Shown: piece after piece, positions 33,005 to 41,397 of the stretch
Layout of the letters: every line of letters begins with the position of its first letter
Numbering within the stretch: position 1 is the stretch's first letter
DNA from: Methylobacterium terricola
GTDB taxonomy: Bacteria > Pseudomonadota > Alphaproteobacteria > Rhizobiales > Beijerinckiaceae
NCBI RefSeq assembly: GCF_006151805.1
Contig: NZ_VDDA01000016.1
Coordinates: forward strand, 82,233 to 146,232
Reading direction: 5' to 3'
Length of the DNA stretch: 64,000 nt
Notes under the pieces: generated by a model
Seen by the model: the letters and a program-made list of their open reading frames with translations, nothing else
Database searches by the model: none
What the model was told of the DNA's origin: nothing
Position numbers and translations under genes: made by a program

Positions 33005-35719
33005 ATGGACCGCGATCCGATCGTCTTCGCCTGGCGCAGCGCCAAAAGCCGGCACGCCGCCGCCATCGCGGTCGCCCTCGGGCTCGGCGGCCCGCTGGTC
33101 GGGCTCGGGCTGCTGGCGCTCCGCGACCTCGTCGACGAGCTGCTGGCCCTCGCGGAGCCGGGACGTGGCCCGCTCCACTTCCTCCACCTCATCGTGCCGC
33201 TGCCCGAGCGCCTCGGCGGCCACGGCCTGGTGCTGATTCCCGGCTGGCCGCTGCCGGAGAGCGCCCTGACCCTGTGGGCGCTGGGCACCCTGATCGGCAT
33301 CGCCCTGGCGCTGGCCGGGCTCGGCTGGGGCGTGGCGCGGCTCTGCGTGACGGCGCAGGCCGAGTCGGTGCGCCGCCTGCGGGAGGTGGCCGAGGACGCG
33401 ATCCTGCGCTCCGGGCCGGCCGCCCGCGACGACGCCCGGGCGCTGGCCGGCCAGGTCGGGGCGGCGATCCGGGCCGCCGACGGGCTCCTCGCCGTCGGCA
33501 TCCTGGTGCCGGCGCTCGCCGCCGGCAGCGTGCTGCTGGCCCTCGCGGTCGCCGCCGCGGTGGCGCCGCGGCTGGTTGCGGCGACCGGCATCAGCCTGGT
33601 CGCGGCGGCGCTCGCCCGCCAGCTCCTCATCGCCCGCACCGAGCGGCGGGACGACCAGCGGCGGCTGGAGGGCGCCGCCCTCGAGCGCGGCCTGACCGAT
33701 CTGGTGCGGCGCCTGCCGGCGGTGCGGGCCCACGGCACCGCCGCCTTCGAGCATGCCCGCCTCGGCCACGTCGCCGAGCGGGCGCGCCGCGCGCTGACCG
33801 AGACCGAGAACGATCTCTCCCGCGCCCGCGCCCCGGCGCTGGCGCTCGCCGTGCTGGTGCCGACGGTGGTGCTCGCCGCCGCCCTGTGGCAGGCCCCCGC
33901 CCCCGCAGCACCGGTCAGCGCCGGCGGGCTGTCGGCGGTGCTCGGCGCGCTCGCGGTAGCGTCGAGCGCGGTGGCCGCCGTCCTGCGCCAGAACCGCCGC
34001 CGCCGGGCCGCCCTGCCGGCCTTCCGGGAGATCGCCCGCGCCACCGCCTCGCTCGAGGCCCGCGCCCGGGCGCCGCGCCGGTTGCGCGCGCAATCGACGC
34101 CGCTGCCCGATGGCGGGCCGATCGTGCTGTCGCAGGTCGCGGCCTACGACCCGGCCTCGGGCGAGCGGCTGATCGGCCTCGACCTCGCCCTGCCGATGCC
34201 GAGCCACGTCGCGATCCTGGGCGACCGCGGCAGCGGCGGCCGGGTGCTGGCGGCGCTGATCGCCGGCCAGCTCGAACCGACCGCCGGGGCGGTCACCTAT
34301 GCGGGCACCGACCTGCGCTCGGTCGAGCCGGCGGAGCGGGCCCGGCGCATCGCCTATGCGGGCGGCGAGCCGGTGCTGATGACCGGCACCCTGCTGCAGA
34401 ACCTGCTCTACGGCGACCCGGCCTTCGCCGACGGATCGAGCCCGGATGCGAGCACGCCGAACGCCCGCGAGCTGGAGGAGCGGCTGGTCGAGGCCCTGTC
34501 GGTCACCGGGCTCGACCATCTGGTCTACGGCCGGGGGCTCGCCAGCGTGATGCCGCGCCGGCTCGACGGCGCCACCGCCTCGGCCATCGTCGAGACCCGC
34601 GGCGCCCTGCGGGCGGCGCTCGCCGCCGACAACGCCGCCCACCTGATCGAGCCGTTCGACCCTGCCCGCTACAACCGCCAGGCCACGGTCGGCGAGAACA
34701 TCCTGTTCGGCGAGCCGGTCGGCTCGGCCTTCTCGGAGGCGCGGCTCGCCGGCCACCCCTTCACCCGGGCGGTACTGGAGGCGGAGGGGCTGACCCGGCC
34801 GATGACCGAGATGGGGCTCGCCATCGCGCGCGCCACGGTCGAGATCTTCTCCGACCTGCCGGACGACCACCCGCTCTTCGACGCGTTCTCGCTGTTCCCG
34901 GCCCGCGAGCGCGGCTTCTTCGAGGACCTGGTGGCGCGCCAGCCCGAGGCCTCCGGCTGGCGCCGCGGCCCGGCCGGCCAGCGCGACCGCGCCCGGCTGA
35001 TCGGCCTGTGCCTGCGCTACAGCGAGACCCGGCATCGCTTCGGCCTGATCGACGAGGCGATGGAGGCGCGCCTCGTCGCGGCCCGGCGCACCTTCGCGGC
35101 CCTGCTGCCGGCCTCGCTCACCGGCTCGGTGGAGTTCTACGACCCGGCCCGGGTCACCGCGGCGGCGAGCCTGGAGGAGAACCTGCTGTTCGGCCGCGTC
35201 GCCGGGGCCGAGGCCGGGGCCGGGGCGCGGGTGCGCACCCTGATGCAGGCGGTCCTGCGCGAGCGCGGCCTGGAGCGGACCGTCTACCGCTTCGGCCTCG
35301 CCAGCCAGGTCGACCCGCGGGCGGCGGAGAGCGGGCTGTCCGGACGCGACGGATTCACGCCGTTCGAGCGCGCGGCGATCGACGTCGCCCGCTGCCTGGT
35401 GCGCCGGCCCGACATCCTGGTCGTCGGCCTCACCCTCGACGACCGCAGCGCCGCCGAGATCATGGCCGGGATCGAGCGGCTGCGGGCCGCCCGGGCCGGG
35501 CGCGGCCTCGTCGTCTGCCTGCCGGACGAGTGCCGGGCGGATTTGGGCGTGCCCTTCGACCTGGTGCTGCGGGCCGAGCGCACCACGGTGGTGCGGGCGG
35601 AGCCTCGGGCAGAGCCCGATGCCCCCGCGGGGGGACTTCCCGGATCGGCCGCGCTCGGGCAGGATACCCCACCATCCACAGGACCGGTGCGCGAGCGCAC
35701 CCGTTTAACGGCAGATTAG
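33005..35719 (+). CDS. ABC-transporter-like membrane protein with degenerate ATPase
   Basis: The protein is 904 aa. It has an N-terminal membrane domain of about five helices (AIAVALGLGGPLVGLGLLAL, WALGTLIGIALALAGLGW, LLAVGILVPALAAGSVLLAL). An ABC-type nucleotide-binding region follows, where the Walker A position reads ILGDRGSGGR, without the conserved Lys. After that the protein has three segments resembling the post-Q-loop element: LLQNLLYGDP, VGENILFGEP and LEENLLFGRV. The signature/Walker B counterpart is LSGRDGFTPFERAAIDVA then ILVVGLTLDDRSA. The family is a Rhizobiales group of multidomain ABC proteins; whether this one hydrolyses ATP is doubtful. ATG 33005 overlaps a preceding TGA. 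Confidence 0.75.
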   Translation: MDRDPIVFAWRSAKSRHAAAIAVALGLGGPLVGLGLLALRDLVDELLALAEPGRGPLHFLHLIVPLPERLGGHGLVLIPGWPLPESALTLWALGTLIGIALALAGLGWGVARLCVTAQAESVRRLREVAEDAILRSGPAARDDARALAGQVGAAIRAADGLLAVGILVPALAAGSVLLALAVAAAVAPRLVAATGISLVAAALARQLLIARTERRDDQRRLEGAALERGLTDLVRRLPAVRAHGTAAFEHARLGHVAERARRALTETENDLSRARAPALALAVLVPTVVLAAALWQAPAPAAPVSAGGLSAVLGALAVASSAVAAVLRQNRRRRAALPAFREIARATASLEARARAPRRLRAQSTPLPDGGPIVLSQVAAYDPASGERLIGLDLALPMPSHVAILGDRGSGGRVLAALIAGQLEPTAGAVTYAGTDLRSVEPAERARRIAYAGGEPVLMTGTLLQNLLYGDPAFADGSSPDASTPNARELEERLVEALSVTGLDHLVYGRGLASVMPRRLDGATASAIVETRGALRAALAADNAAHLIEPFDPARYNRQATVGENILFGEPVGSAFSEARLAGHPFTRAVLEAEGLTRPMTEMGLAIARATVEIFSDLPDDHPLFDAFSLFPARERGFFEDLVARQPEASGWRRGPAGQRDRARLIGLCLRYSETRHRFGLIDEAMEARLVAARRTFAALLPASLTGSVEFYDPARVTAAASLEENLLFGRVAGAEAGAGARVRTLMQAVLRERGLERTVYRFGLASQVDPRAAESGLSGRDGFTPFERAAIDVARCLVRRPDILVVGLTLDDRSAAEIMAGIERLRAARAGRGLVVCLPDECRADLGVPFDLVLRAERTTVVRAEPRAEPDAPAGGLPGSAALGQDTPPSTGPVRERTRLTAD

Positions 35720-35896
35720 GCCGCTCGGGGGAACCTTCGTCTTGTGCTCATCGTTCGTGAAGCACATCTCTCGTGCACAGCCTTCCATCGTATCTTGCCG
35801 GGATGCCCGGCCGGAGCATCCGCCATGTGCGTCATCGCACATCCAACCTCCACAACCCCCATCACGGTCGCCGGCATGACAACGAGGGGTCCTCTC

Positions 35897-36784
35897 ATGG
35901 AAGCCGGCCTGACGCTCCGGTTCTGGGGTGTCCGGGGGTCGACCTGCGCCTCCGGTCCGGATTTCGTGGAATTCGGCGGGCACACCCCCTGCGTCGAGGT
36001 CCGCTGCGGCGAGCGTCTCTTCGTGATCGATGCCGGGACCGGCATCAACGCCTTCGGCGCGCATCACCGCGACGGGCTGCCGAAGCGGGTCGACCTGCTG
36101 TTGAGCCACCTCCATCTCGACCATGTCGGCGGCCTGCCGTTCATGAAGCCGGCGGTGCTCGATCCCGGCCGCGAGATCCATACCTGGTGCGGGAACCTCG
36201 ACGGGCAGAGCGCGGCCGAGCCCCTCGACCGTCTGTTCTCGCCGCCGCTCTTCCCGATCACCCTCGACATGTTCCCCGCCCGCTTCGTGCATCACGGCTT
36301 CCGGGCCGGCGAGAGCCTGACCTTCCCGGATGGTGCGGTCGTCGACACCATCCCGCTGCAGCACCCGCAGGGCGCCACCGGCTACCGCTTCCGCCATGCC
36401 GGCCGCAGCGCCTGCTACATCAGCGACCTCGAGCATTCGGAGCCCTGGCCCGATCCGGCCCTGCTCGACTTCGTGCGCGGCGCCGATCTCGTGGTCTATG
36501 ACGGCATGTTCACGCAGGGCGAATATCCGTCCTGCCGCGGCTGGGGCCACTCGACCTGGCAGAAGGGCGTCGAGCTGTGCCAGGCCGGGGAAGTCGGTCG
36601 GCTCGCCATCGTGCATCTCTACCCCCAGCACAATGACGCGCTGCTGCGCGACCTGGAAGTGCAGATGCAGGCCGAGATGCCCGGCGCCTTCGTCGCCCGC
36701 GAGCGCCAGGAGATCAGCTTCGCCGCCGTCGGCGCGGCGGAGAGCCAGTTGCGGCGGCGCTCGCGGGTCGCCGCCGTCGCCTGA
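35897..36784 (+). CDS. MBL-fold metallohydrolase, cyclic-nucleotide/phosphodiester type
   Basis: The product is about 295 aa. It opens LTLRFWGVRGSTCASGPDFV, where the WGVRGS block and the GGHTPCVEV strand match the group that includes class II cyclic-nucleotide phosphodiesterases and PhnP-like phosphoribosyl cyclic phosphodiesterases. The zinc site is HLHLDHVGG, with later H and D ligands in YISDLEH and YDGMF. A histidine-rich tail (HLYPQHND) follows. Substrate could be a cyclic nucleotide, and two class III cyclases occur in the window, though not adjacent. The ATG at 35897 has AGGGG 8 nt upstream. Confidence 0.82.
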   Translation: MEAGLTLRFWGVRGSTCASGPDFVEFGGHTPCVEVRCGERLFVIDAGTGINAFGAHHRDGLPKRVDLLLSHLHLDHVGGLPFMKPAVLDPGREIHTWCGNLDGQSAAEPLDRLFSPPLFPITLDMFPARFVHHGFRAGESLTFPDGAVVDTIPLQHPQGATGYRFRHAGRSACYISDLEHSEPWPDPALLDFVRGADLVVYDGMFTQGEYPSCRGWGHSTWQKGVELCQAGEVGRLAIVHLYPQHNDALLRDLEVQMQAEMPGAFVARERQEISFAAVGAAESQLRRRSRVAAVA

Positions 36785-37792
36785 TCAGAACGCCGCGGCG
36801 GCCCATCCCGAGAGCAGCCCGGCCCCGAGCACCAGCACGAAGGCGGCGGCCCACAGCTCCAGCACGCCGACCGCGATCGCTCCGCCCTGGCCGCGCCCGC
36901 CTGCGAGCGTCAAGGCGAGCGCCTTCGCGAAGACCGCCAGCGCCGCCAGCACCCCGGTGGTGAGCGCGGTGCCGAGCGCCATGGCGAGCGTCGCGGCGAT
37001 CCCCGCCCACAGGATGCCCTGCGACAGGGCGAAGACCAGCACCAGCACCGCGCCGGCGCAGGGGCGCGTCCCGGCAGCGAGAACCACGCCGGCCTGCTCG
37101 CGCCAGCCGGCGAGCCGCTCGACCTTGGCGCCGTCGGCGAGGCCCGCATGGCCGCAATCCGGCCCGCAGGCCGGCCCCGCCTCGCGGTTGAGAAGGCGCG
37201 CGAGCTGCCCGGCCTTGCGCCAGGTGACCGCGGCCCCGAGCAGCGCCACGCAGGCGAAGCCCGCGGTCTCGATGATGGAGCCGGCCTGGTTCAGGCCGGC
37301 GGCGGTCAGGCGCAGGACCAGCGCGCCGCCGCAGACCAGCGCCAGGGCGACGCAGGCCTGGAGCAGGGCCGCGAGGAGACTCAGCGTGAAGCCGCGGCGC
37401 AGGGCCCGCTCGCCGGCCATCAGGTAGCCGGCGATCACCGCCTTGCCGTGACCGGGCCCGGCAGCGTGCAGCACCCCGTAGGCGAAGCCGAGCCCGACGA
37501 GGGTCAGGGTGCCGTCGCGCCCGGCCTTGACCGCTGACACCGCCGCCTGGAGCGCGCGGGAGAATCCGGCCTGCATCGCCAGCAGCCAAGCCCCGAGGCT
37601 GGTGGCCCCGGTGGGCGCCGCCTCGCGAAAGCCGATGCCGAAGGGCGAGCGCGGCGGGGCCCGGAAGCCCGGAGCCAGGATCCCGAGCAGGGCCGCCAGC
37701 AGCGCGGCCGCGGCCAGCACCGCGAGGATGGCGAGGCCGAGGCGCTGAAGCCCGCGGGACGGCGGGGCGAGGGTGAGGGCCCGGCTCAGCAC
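36785..37792 (-). CDS. NicO-family nickel/cobalt-type membrane transporter
   Basis: The product is 335 aa with about six hydrophobic segments. The signature of the NicO/RcnA-like group is present: GLGFAYGVLHAAGPGHGKAV with the HxxxPGHGK-type motif, and ATRPCAGAVLVLVFALS. A cysteine/histidine-bearing soluble loop (CGPDCGHAGLAD) lies between helices. Members move divalent metals (Ni, Co). The start overlaps the stop of the DUF1007 gene by 7 nt, so the two are translated together. DUF1007 partners are often found with zinc- or nickel-related NicO-like permeases. Confidence 0.85.
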   Translation of the reverse strand: MLSRALTLAPPSRGLQRLGLAILAVLAAAALLAALLGILAPGFRAPPRSPFGIGFREAAPTGATSLGAWLLAMQAGFSRALQAAVSAVKAGRDGTLTLVGLGFAYGVLHAAGPGHGKAVIAGYLMAGERALRRGFTLSLLAALLQACVALALVCGGALVLRLTAAGLNQAGSIIETAGFACVALLGAAVTWRKAGQLARLLNREAGPACGPDCGHAGLADGAKVERLAGWREQAGVVLAAGTRPCAGAVLVLVFALSQGILWAGIAATLAMALGTALTTGVLAALAVFAKALALTLAGGRGQGGAIAVGVLELWAAAFVLVLGAGLLSGWAAAAF

Positions 37793-38436
37793 GCGACGAC
37801 GATCCGGTTGGCGAATTGGACGCCGTAGGTCGAGGCCGCGGTCATCGCCTCGAAGAACGCCTCCGACATGCCGGTGGCGGGCGCCGCCGCCGTCTTGGCC
37901 GGGTCGGATTTGGGCCGGTGCGCGGTGGCACGGCAGCCGGCCGGGGCGCCCGCGAGCGTCGCGGCATTGTCGCCCTCGGCGAGGCTGAAGGCGACGAAGT
38001 AGGTCGGGTCGTAGACTTCGAGCGAGGCGGTGCCGGCCACCGGCGCCTTGAGCGGCAGGACGAAGCGCAGGGTGAGCTGCCCGTCGGCGAAGGTCATCGC
38101 CGGGTCGGTGGCGGCACCGAGCTCCACCTTGCGGCCGTTGACCTTCAGCAGCGTGAAGTAGCCCTGCTCGGCGAGGTTGTCGGCATTGTCCCGGGCGAGC
38201 GCTGCGAGCGCCGCCGGGTTCACCGGCCCGGTCGGCGACTGGCCGAGGCCCTGGACCGCGAAGGCGGAATAGGTCGGATCGAAGGTCCAGGCGTGCCGCA
38301 CCGCCCGCAGGGCCCCGTCCGGCCCGTAATCGAGCTCGGCCCGGGTGGTGATCCAGACGTGGGGGTGAGCGAGCGCCGGCGTCGCGACGGCGACCGGCAG
38401 GAGGCAGGCCAGGAAGAGGGAGGAAGGGCGCGGCAT
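37786..38436 (-). CDS. DUF1007-family periplasmic protein
   Basis: The product is about 216 aa. A signal peptide (LFLACLLPVAVATPALA) is followed by the DUF1007 opening HPHVWITTRAELDYGPDGAL and RHAWTFDPTYSAFAVQ. The invariant segment FVLPLKAPVAGTASLEVYDP is present, with a conserved YF(V)AF near residue 150. DUF1007 proteins are periplasmic partners of the permease encoded immediately downstream, with proposed roles in divalent-metal uptake. The start is the ATG at 38436. The gene begins 226 nt downstream of the soxZ stop and may have its own promoter there. Confidence 0.85.
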   Translation of the reverse strand: MPRPSSLFLACLLPVAVATPALAHPHVWITTRAELDYGPDGALRAVRHAWTFDPTYSAFAVQGLGQSPTGPVNPAALAALARDNADNLAEQGYFTLLKVNGRKVELGAATDPAMTFADGQLTLRFVLPLKAPVAGTASLEVYDPTYFVAFSLAEGDNAATLAGAPAGCRATAHRPKSDPAKTAAAPATGMSEAFFEAMTAASTYGVQFANRIVVAC

Positions 38437-38513
38437 GAGGATGTCCTTCGGCGACGCTCGCCCCTCGTGGTTAACCGTCGGTGAAGCGCCCTGCGCCCCC
38501 GGTGCCGCACTGG

Positions 38514-38534
38514 TCCCGCCGCATTGCGGCGGGA
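38514..38534 (-). terminator. hairpin between the sox-type operon and the metal-transport pair
   Basis: Stem CCCGCCGC / GCGGCGGG with an ATT loop, extended by one or two more pairs. It lies about 130 nt beyond the soxZ stop, suggesting the end of the seven-gene operon. There is no T-run. Confidence 0.4.
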
Positions 38535-38662
38535 GCGGGGCGGGCCGGAATGCGCCCGGCTCCCAAGCCATCCGGAGCCGGAAAGACGCGGGTTTCCATG
38601 TCCCGACAGCCAGGCGCAAACGACGAGGGTCGAGCGCACGACCTCACGACACCACGGCACCC

Positions 38663-38983
38663 TCACCCCACCGTGATCCCCACCTCCTCGGTCTGCGAGA
38701 ACCCGTTGTCGCCCGTCCAGGTGAAGCGCAGCAGGCCGGTCTTGGTCGCGACCGTGGTGAAGGTCAGGTACGGGTTGGCGGCGCTCGCCGGGGAGAGTTC
38801 GGCGCGGAACACCTCCTCGCCGTCATAGGTGCAGACGAACTCGGTGATGATGTTGCGCGGGATCAGGCGGCCGTCCGGCCCCGGCCGGTAGCCGGTCTCC
38901 ATCGGATGCGAGATCAGGGTCTTGATCTCGATCACCGCGCCGGGTTTCGCGGTCTTCGGCAGGTTGATGAGGGCGCGGGCCAT
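38663..38983 (-). CDS. soxZ: thiosulfate oxidation carrier subunit SoxZ
   Basis: The product is 106 aa, the usual SoxZ length. It starts MARALINLPKTAKPGAVIEI and has the SoxZ core ISHPMETGYRPGPDGRLIPR and the C-terminal LRFTWTGDNGFSQTEEV. SoxZ is an immunoglobulin-like partner that forms the SoxYZ carrier heterodimer in the periplasm. It has no signal peptide of its own, as usual; export is by hitchhiking with Tat-exported SoxY. Last gene of the operon, starting 2 nt after the soxY stop. Confidence 0.93.
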   Translation of the reverse strand: MARALINLPKTAKPGAVIEIKTLISHPMETGYRPGPDGRLIPRNIITEFVCTYDGEEVFRAELSPASAANPYLTFTTVATKTGLLRFTWTGDNGFSQTEEVGITVG

Positions 38984-38985
38984 GC

Positions 38986-39453
38986 TCAGCCCTCCACGCA
39001 GGCGGCGAGCGTCACGATGGCGTCGGCGGTGGCGGACCAGTAGGTACCGTCGCGCATCTCGGCGATGGCCGTGATGGTCTGGGAATCGGCGAGCCGGATC
39101 CGGGTATTGACCGCGGCGCGGCCGGCCCGGGGGCCGAGATGCAGCGTGACCACGTGCGGCTGCGGGTTCTTGTCGTTGAACACCGCGATCCGGCGGACGT
39201 GGTCGGCCTCGCTCATCGGGCTCTCGACGGCGATCGCCAGCGGCACGGTGTTGCCGTTCTCGACGAGCGGCGGCATGTCGAGGTGGATCCGGCCCGCCTG
39301 CACGGTCGCGCCGCCGGTGAAGCGGCGGATCGCCTCGACCGTCGCCTCGCGGGTCGGCCGGATGATCGCGGCGTCGCCGGGGCGCACCAGCGCCACGGCC
39401 AGCAGGCCGGCGCCCCCGGCGAGGATCGTCCTGCGGTGAACCAGTCCGGTCAT
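38986..39453 (-). CDS. soxY: SoxY-type sulfur-carrier protein with noncanonical C-terminus
   Basis: The product is 155 aa. A Tat-like leader (HRRTILAGGAGLLAVALV) precedes an Ig-like domain. Family blocks are LDMPPLVENGNTVPLAIAVE and FNDKNPQPHVVTLHLGPRAG. SoxY carries sulfur intermediates on a C-terminal Cys, normally in a GGCGG tail. Here the protein ends TLAACVEG: one Cys, four residues from the end, without the Gly-rich motif. The start overlaps soxX by 4 nt. It is a genuine SoxY by position beside soxZ, but its carrier chemistry may differ. Confidence 0.85.
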   Translation of the reverse strand: MTGLVHRRTILAGGAGLLAVALVRPGDAAIIRPTREATVEAIRRFTGGATVQAGRIHLDMPPLVENGNTVPLAIAVESPMSEADHVRRIAVFNDKNPQPHVVTLHLGPRAGRAAVNTRIRLADSQTITAIAEMRDGTYWSATADAIVTLAACVEG

Positions 39454-39881
39454 GGCGTCGCGCGCCCTTCCTTCAGGGTGACGAGATAGGCGATCACGTC
39501 CTCGATCTCCCCCGCCTCCAGCACCGGCCGGTCGCGCCAGGCGCTCGCCACCCGCGTGCCGTCGGTCCGGTAATAGGAGGGCATCAGGCTCGTGGGGTTC
39601 AAGGCGCGCCCGTCGACGATCCGCAGGCGCAACTGGCCCGGCGAGAGCCGCGCGCCGATCGCCGAGAGGTCGGGCCCGAGATCGCCCGCCGGGGCGGAGC
39701 CGCCGAGGCCGGTATGGCAGAGCGGGCACAGCCCCTTGCGGGTGTCGGTGGCGATGGCCCGGCCGCGCTCGGGCTCGCCGGTCCGCCCGTCGAGCGGCAG
39801 CGGGATCGCATCGCCGACGATGCTCACCGGAGCCAAAGCGGTCTGCGTGAGGGCGACGAGCACGGCGATCCCGCGCCTCAC
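39450..39881 (-). CDS. soxX: SoxX-like c-type cytochrome
   Basis: The product is about 143 aa. A short signal region (GIAVLVALTQTALAPVSIVG) precedes the heme-binding motif CPLCH near residue 52. The family segment GPDLSAIGARLSPGQLRLRI and the Met-ligand motif NPTSLMPSYYR fit SoxX. The soxA partner is not in the window. In the usual system SoxXA attaches sulfur to SoxY; here SoxX is flanked by the flavocytochrome gene and soxY, with 4-nt overlaps on both sides. The GTG start at 39881 is the only sensible one, lying just inside the preceding gene's stop. Confidence 0.82.
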   Translation of the reverse strand: MRRGIAVLVALTQTALAPVSIVGDAIPLPLDGRTGEPERGRAIATDTRKGLCPLCHTGLGGSAPAGDLGPDLSAIGARLSPGQLRLRIVDGRALNPTSLMPSYYRTDGTRVASAWRDRPVLEAGEIEDVIAYLVTLKEGRATP

Positions 39882-41134
39882 CCGAACACCGCCCGGGTGA
39901 TGGTGCGGTACCAGTCCTCGGCGTAGGCCGCCTCCTGCCGGCGCACCGCGTCGGGCGCGTCGAGCGGGCTGGTGCCGCCGGCGCCCTCGACATCGGCGAG
40001 CACGCCCTTGTCCGGGTGGTACACGCCCGCCACCGAGATGCCGTAGCCCGGCGCGACCAGGCTGTAGCAGGTGTTGACGAGCTTCGGCGCCACCGGCGCC
40101 CGCTCGGCCAGGAGGTCGATCACCGCGTCGGCGCAGACCTTCCCTTGGGCGTTCGCCGCGAAGGCGGATTTCGGCATCGCCCCGGCGATCGCCGCGTCGC
40201 CGATCACGTGGATCCGCGGCACCAGGCGCGATTCGAAGGTCACCGGGTCGATCGGGCACCAGCCCGAGCGGTCGGCGACGCCGGCCGCAGCGGCGATCGG
40301 AGCCGCGCGCTGGGGCGGGATGATGCAGGCGACATCGGCCTTGACCGTCGAGAAGTCGGTGGCGACGGTCATCGCGCCCGGATCGACCGCGGTGACCTGC
40401 CCGCCTGCGGCGAGCGGCACGTAGTCGAGCACGTCCGGATAGAGCGTCGTCCACGCCTGCTGAAACAGCTTCTGCTTGGAGAAGGTATCCTTGGCGTCGA
40501 GCACGATCAGCTTGGCGCGGGGCTTGCGGGTCTTGAGGTAGTACGCGATCAGGCTCGCCCGCTCGTAGGGGCCGGGCGGGCAGCGATACGGGTTGCCCGG
40601 CACCGACAGCACCACCGTACCGCCTTCCGGCATCGCGGCGAGCTGGCGGGCCAGCAGCTCGGTCTGCGCGCCCGCCTTCCAGGCATGCGGCATCGCCTCC
40701 GCGGCGGCCGCATCGTAGCCCGGCAGGGCATCGAAGCGGAGCGCGATGCCGGGCGAGAGGATCAGCCGGTCGTAGTCGAGGGTGCTGCCGTCGGCGAGGC
40801 GCACCCGGCGCTCCGCCCCGTCGACCGCCTCGGCGCTGGTCCTCGCGACCGTCACGCCGCTCGCCCGCAAGGCCTCGTAGCCGAAGGCTTGCGCCGCCAT
40901 CGGGCGCAGGCCCGCGATCACCTCGTTGCTGAACGGGCAGGCCCAATAGGTCTCCGCCGGCTCGACCAGGGTGACGGCGAGGCCGGCCCGGTGCAGGACC
41001 CGCGCGGCGGTGGCGCCGCCGAAGCCGCCGCCGACCACGACGACGCGCCCGCGGGCGCCTTGCGCCAAGGCGGGGCGGGGCAGGCCGGCAGCGGCGAGAC
41101 CCGCCAGCATGGTCCGTCGGCCAATCCCGGTCAT
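39878..41134 (-). CDS. sulfide dehydrogenase flavoprotein (FccB/SoxF type)
   Basis: The product is 418 aa. A Tat leader (GRRTMLAGLAAAGLPRPALA) precedes the FAD-binding motif RVVVVGGGFGGATAARVL. The flavocytochrome-c block TYWACPFSNEVIAGLRPM has the Cys that bonds FAD, and later VIGDAAIAGAMPKSAFAANA is the second FAD-binding site. A Cys near NTCYSLVAPGYG corresponds to the redox-active pair partner. The enzyme oxidises sulfide and passes electrons to a small cytochrome c. The gene is flanked by a cytochrome gene (4-nt overlap) and soxX (4-nt overlap). Confidence 0.9.
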   Translation of the reverse strand: MTGIGRRTMLAGLAAAGLPRPALAQGARGRVVVVGGGFGGATAARVLHRAGLAVTLVEPAETYWACPFSNEVIAGLRPMAAQAFGYEALRASGVTVARTSAEAVDGAERRVRLADGSTLDYDRLILSPGIALRFDALPGYDAAAAEAMPHAWKAGAQTELLARQLAAMPEGGTVVLSVPGNPYRCPPGPYERASLIAYYLKTRKPRAKLIVLDAKDTFSKQKLFQQAWTTLYPDVLDYVPLAAGGQVTAVDPGAMTVATDFSTVKADVACIIPPQRAAPIAAAAGVADRSGWCPIDPVTFESRLVPRIHVIGDAAIAGAMPKSAFAANAQGKVCADAVIDLLAERAPVAPKLVNTCYSLVAPGYGISVAGVYHPDKGVLADVEGAGGTSPLDAPDAVRRQEAAYAEDWYRTITRAVFG

Positions 41135-41397
41135 GGGCCGCCTCCCGCGAGCCAGACGGCGATCGCCCGGCTCTCCTCCTCCGAGAAGCCCTTGGCGATG
41201 CGGTTCATCACCGTGGCGGGCCGCGCCCCGGTCCGGAAGGCCGCGAGCGAGGCGGCGATGTCCTCGGCCGAGTGGCCGGACAGACTCGGCACCGCCCCGC
41301 CGGGCGCACCGTGGCAGCCCGAGCAGGACGAGGCGCCCGGCGGCGGGGCCGCCACCGCCGGGCTCGCGAGCAGCAGGAGCAGGAGACCGGCCCTCAC
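41131..41397 (-). CDS. small cytochrome c, FccA/SoxE-like
   Basis: The product is about 88 aa. A signal peptide (LLLLLLASPAVAAPPP) precedes one heme-c site (CSGCH) near residue 25, followed by PSLSGHSAEDIAASLAAFRT, and the Met region TVMNRIAKGFSEEE. The PSLSG and AFRTG elements match short FccA-type electron acceptors. It is the likely partner of the following FccB-type flavoprotein (4-nt overlap), but it also overlaps the upstream molybdenum-hydroxylase gene by 4 nt and could equally serve it. Confidence 0.8.
   Translation of the reverse strand: MRAGLLLLLLASPAVAAPPPGASSCSGCHGAPGGAVPSLSGHSAEDIAASLAAFRTGARPATVMNRIAKGFSEEESRAIAVWLAGGGP

Noticed and set aside
32653..35760. Very long plus-strand ORF in another frame over the ABC gene
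   Set aside because: It is Arg/Pro/Ala-rich and without membrane helices, while the frame from 33005 has helices and ABC motifs.
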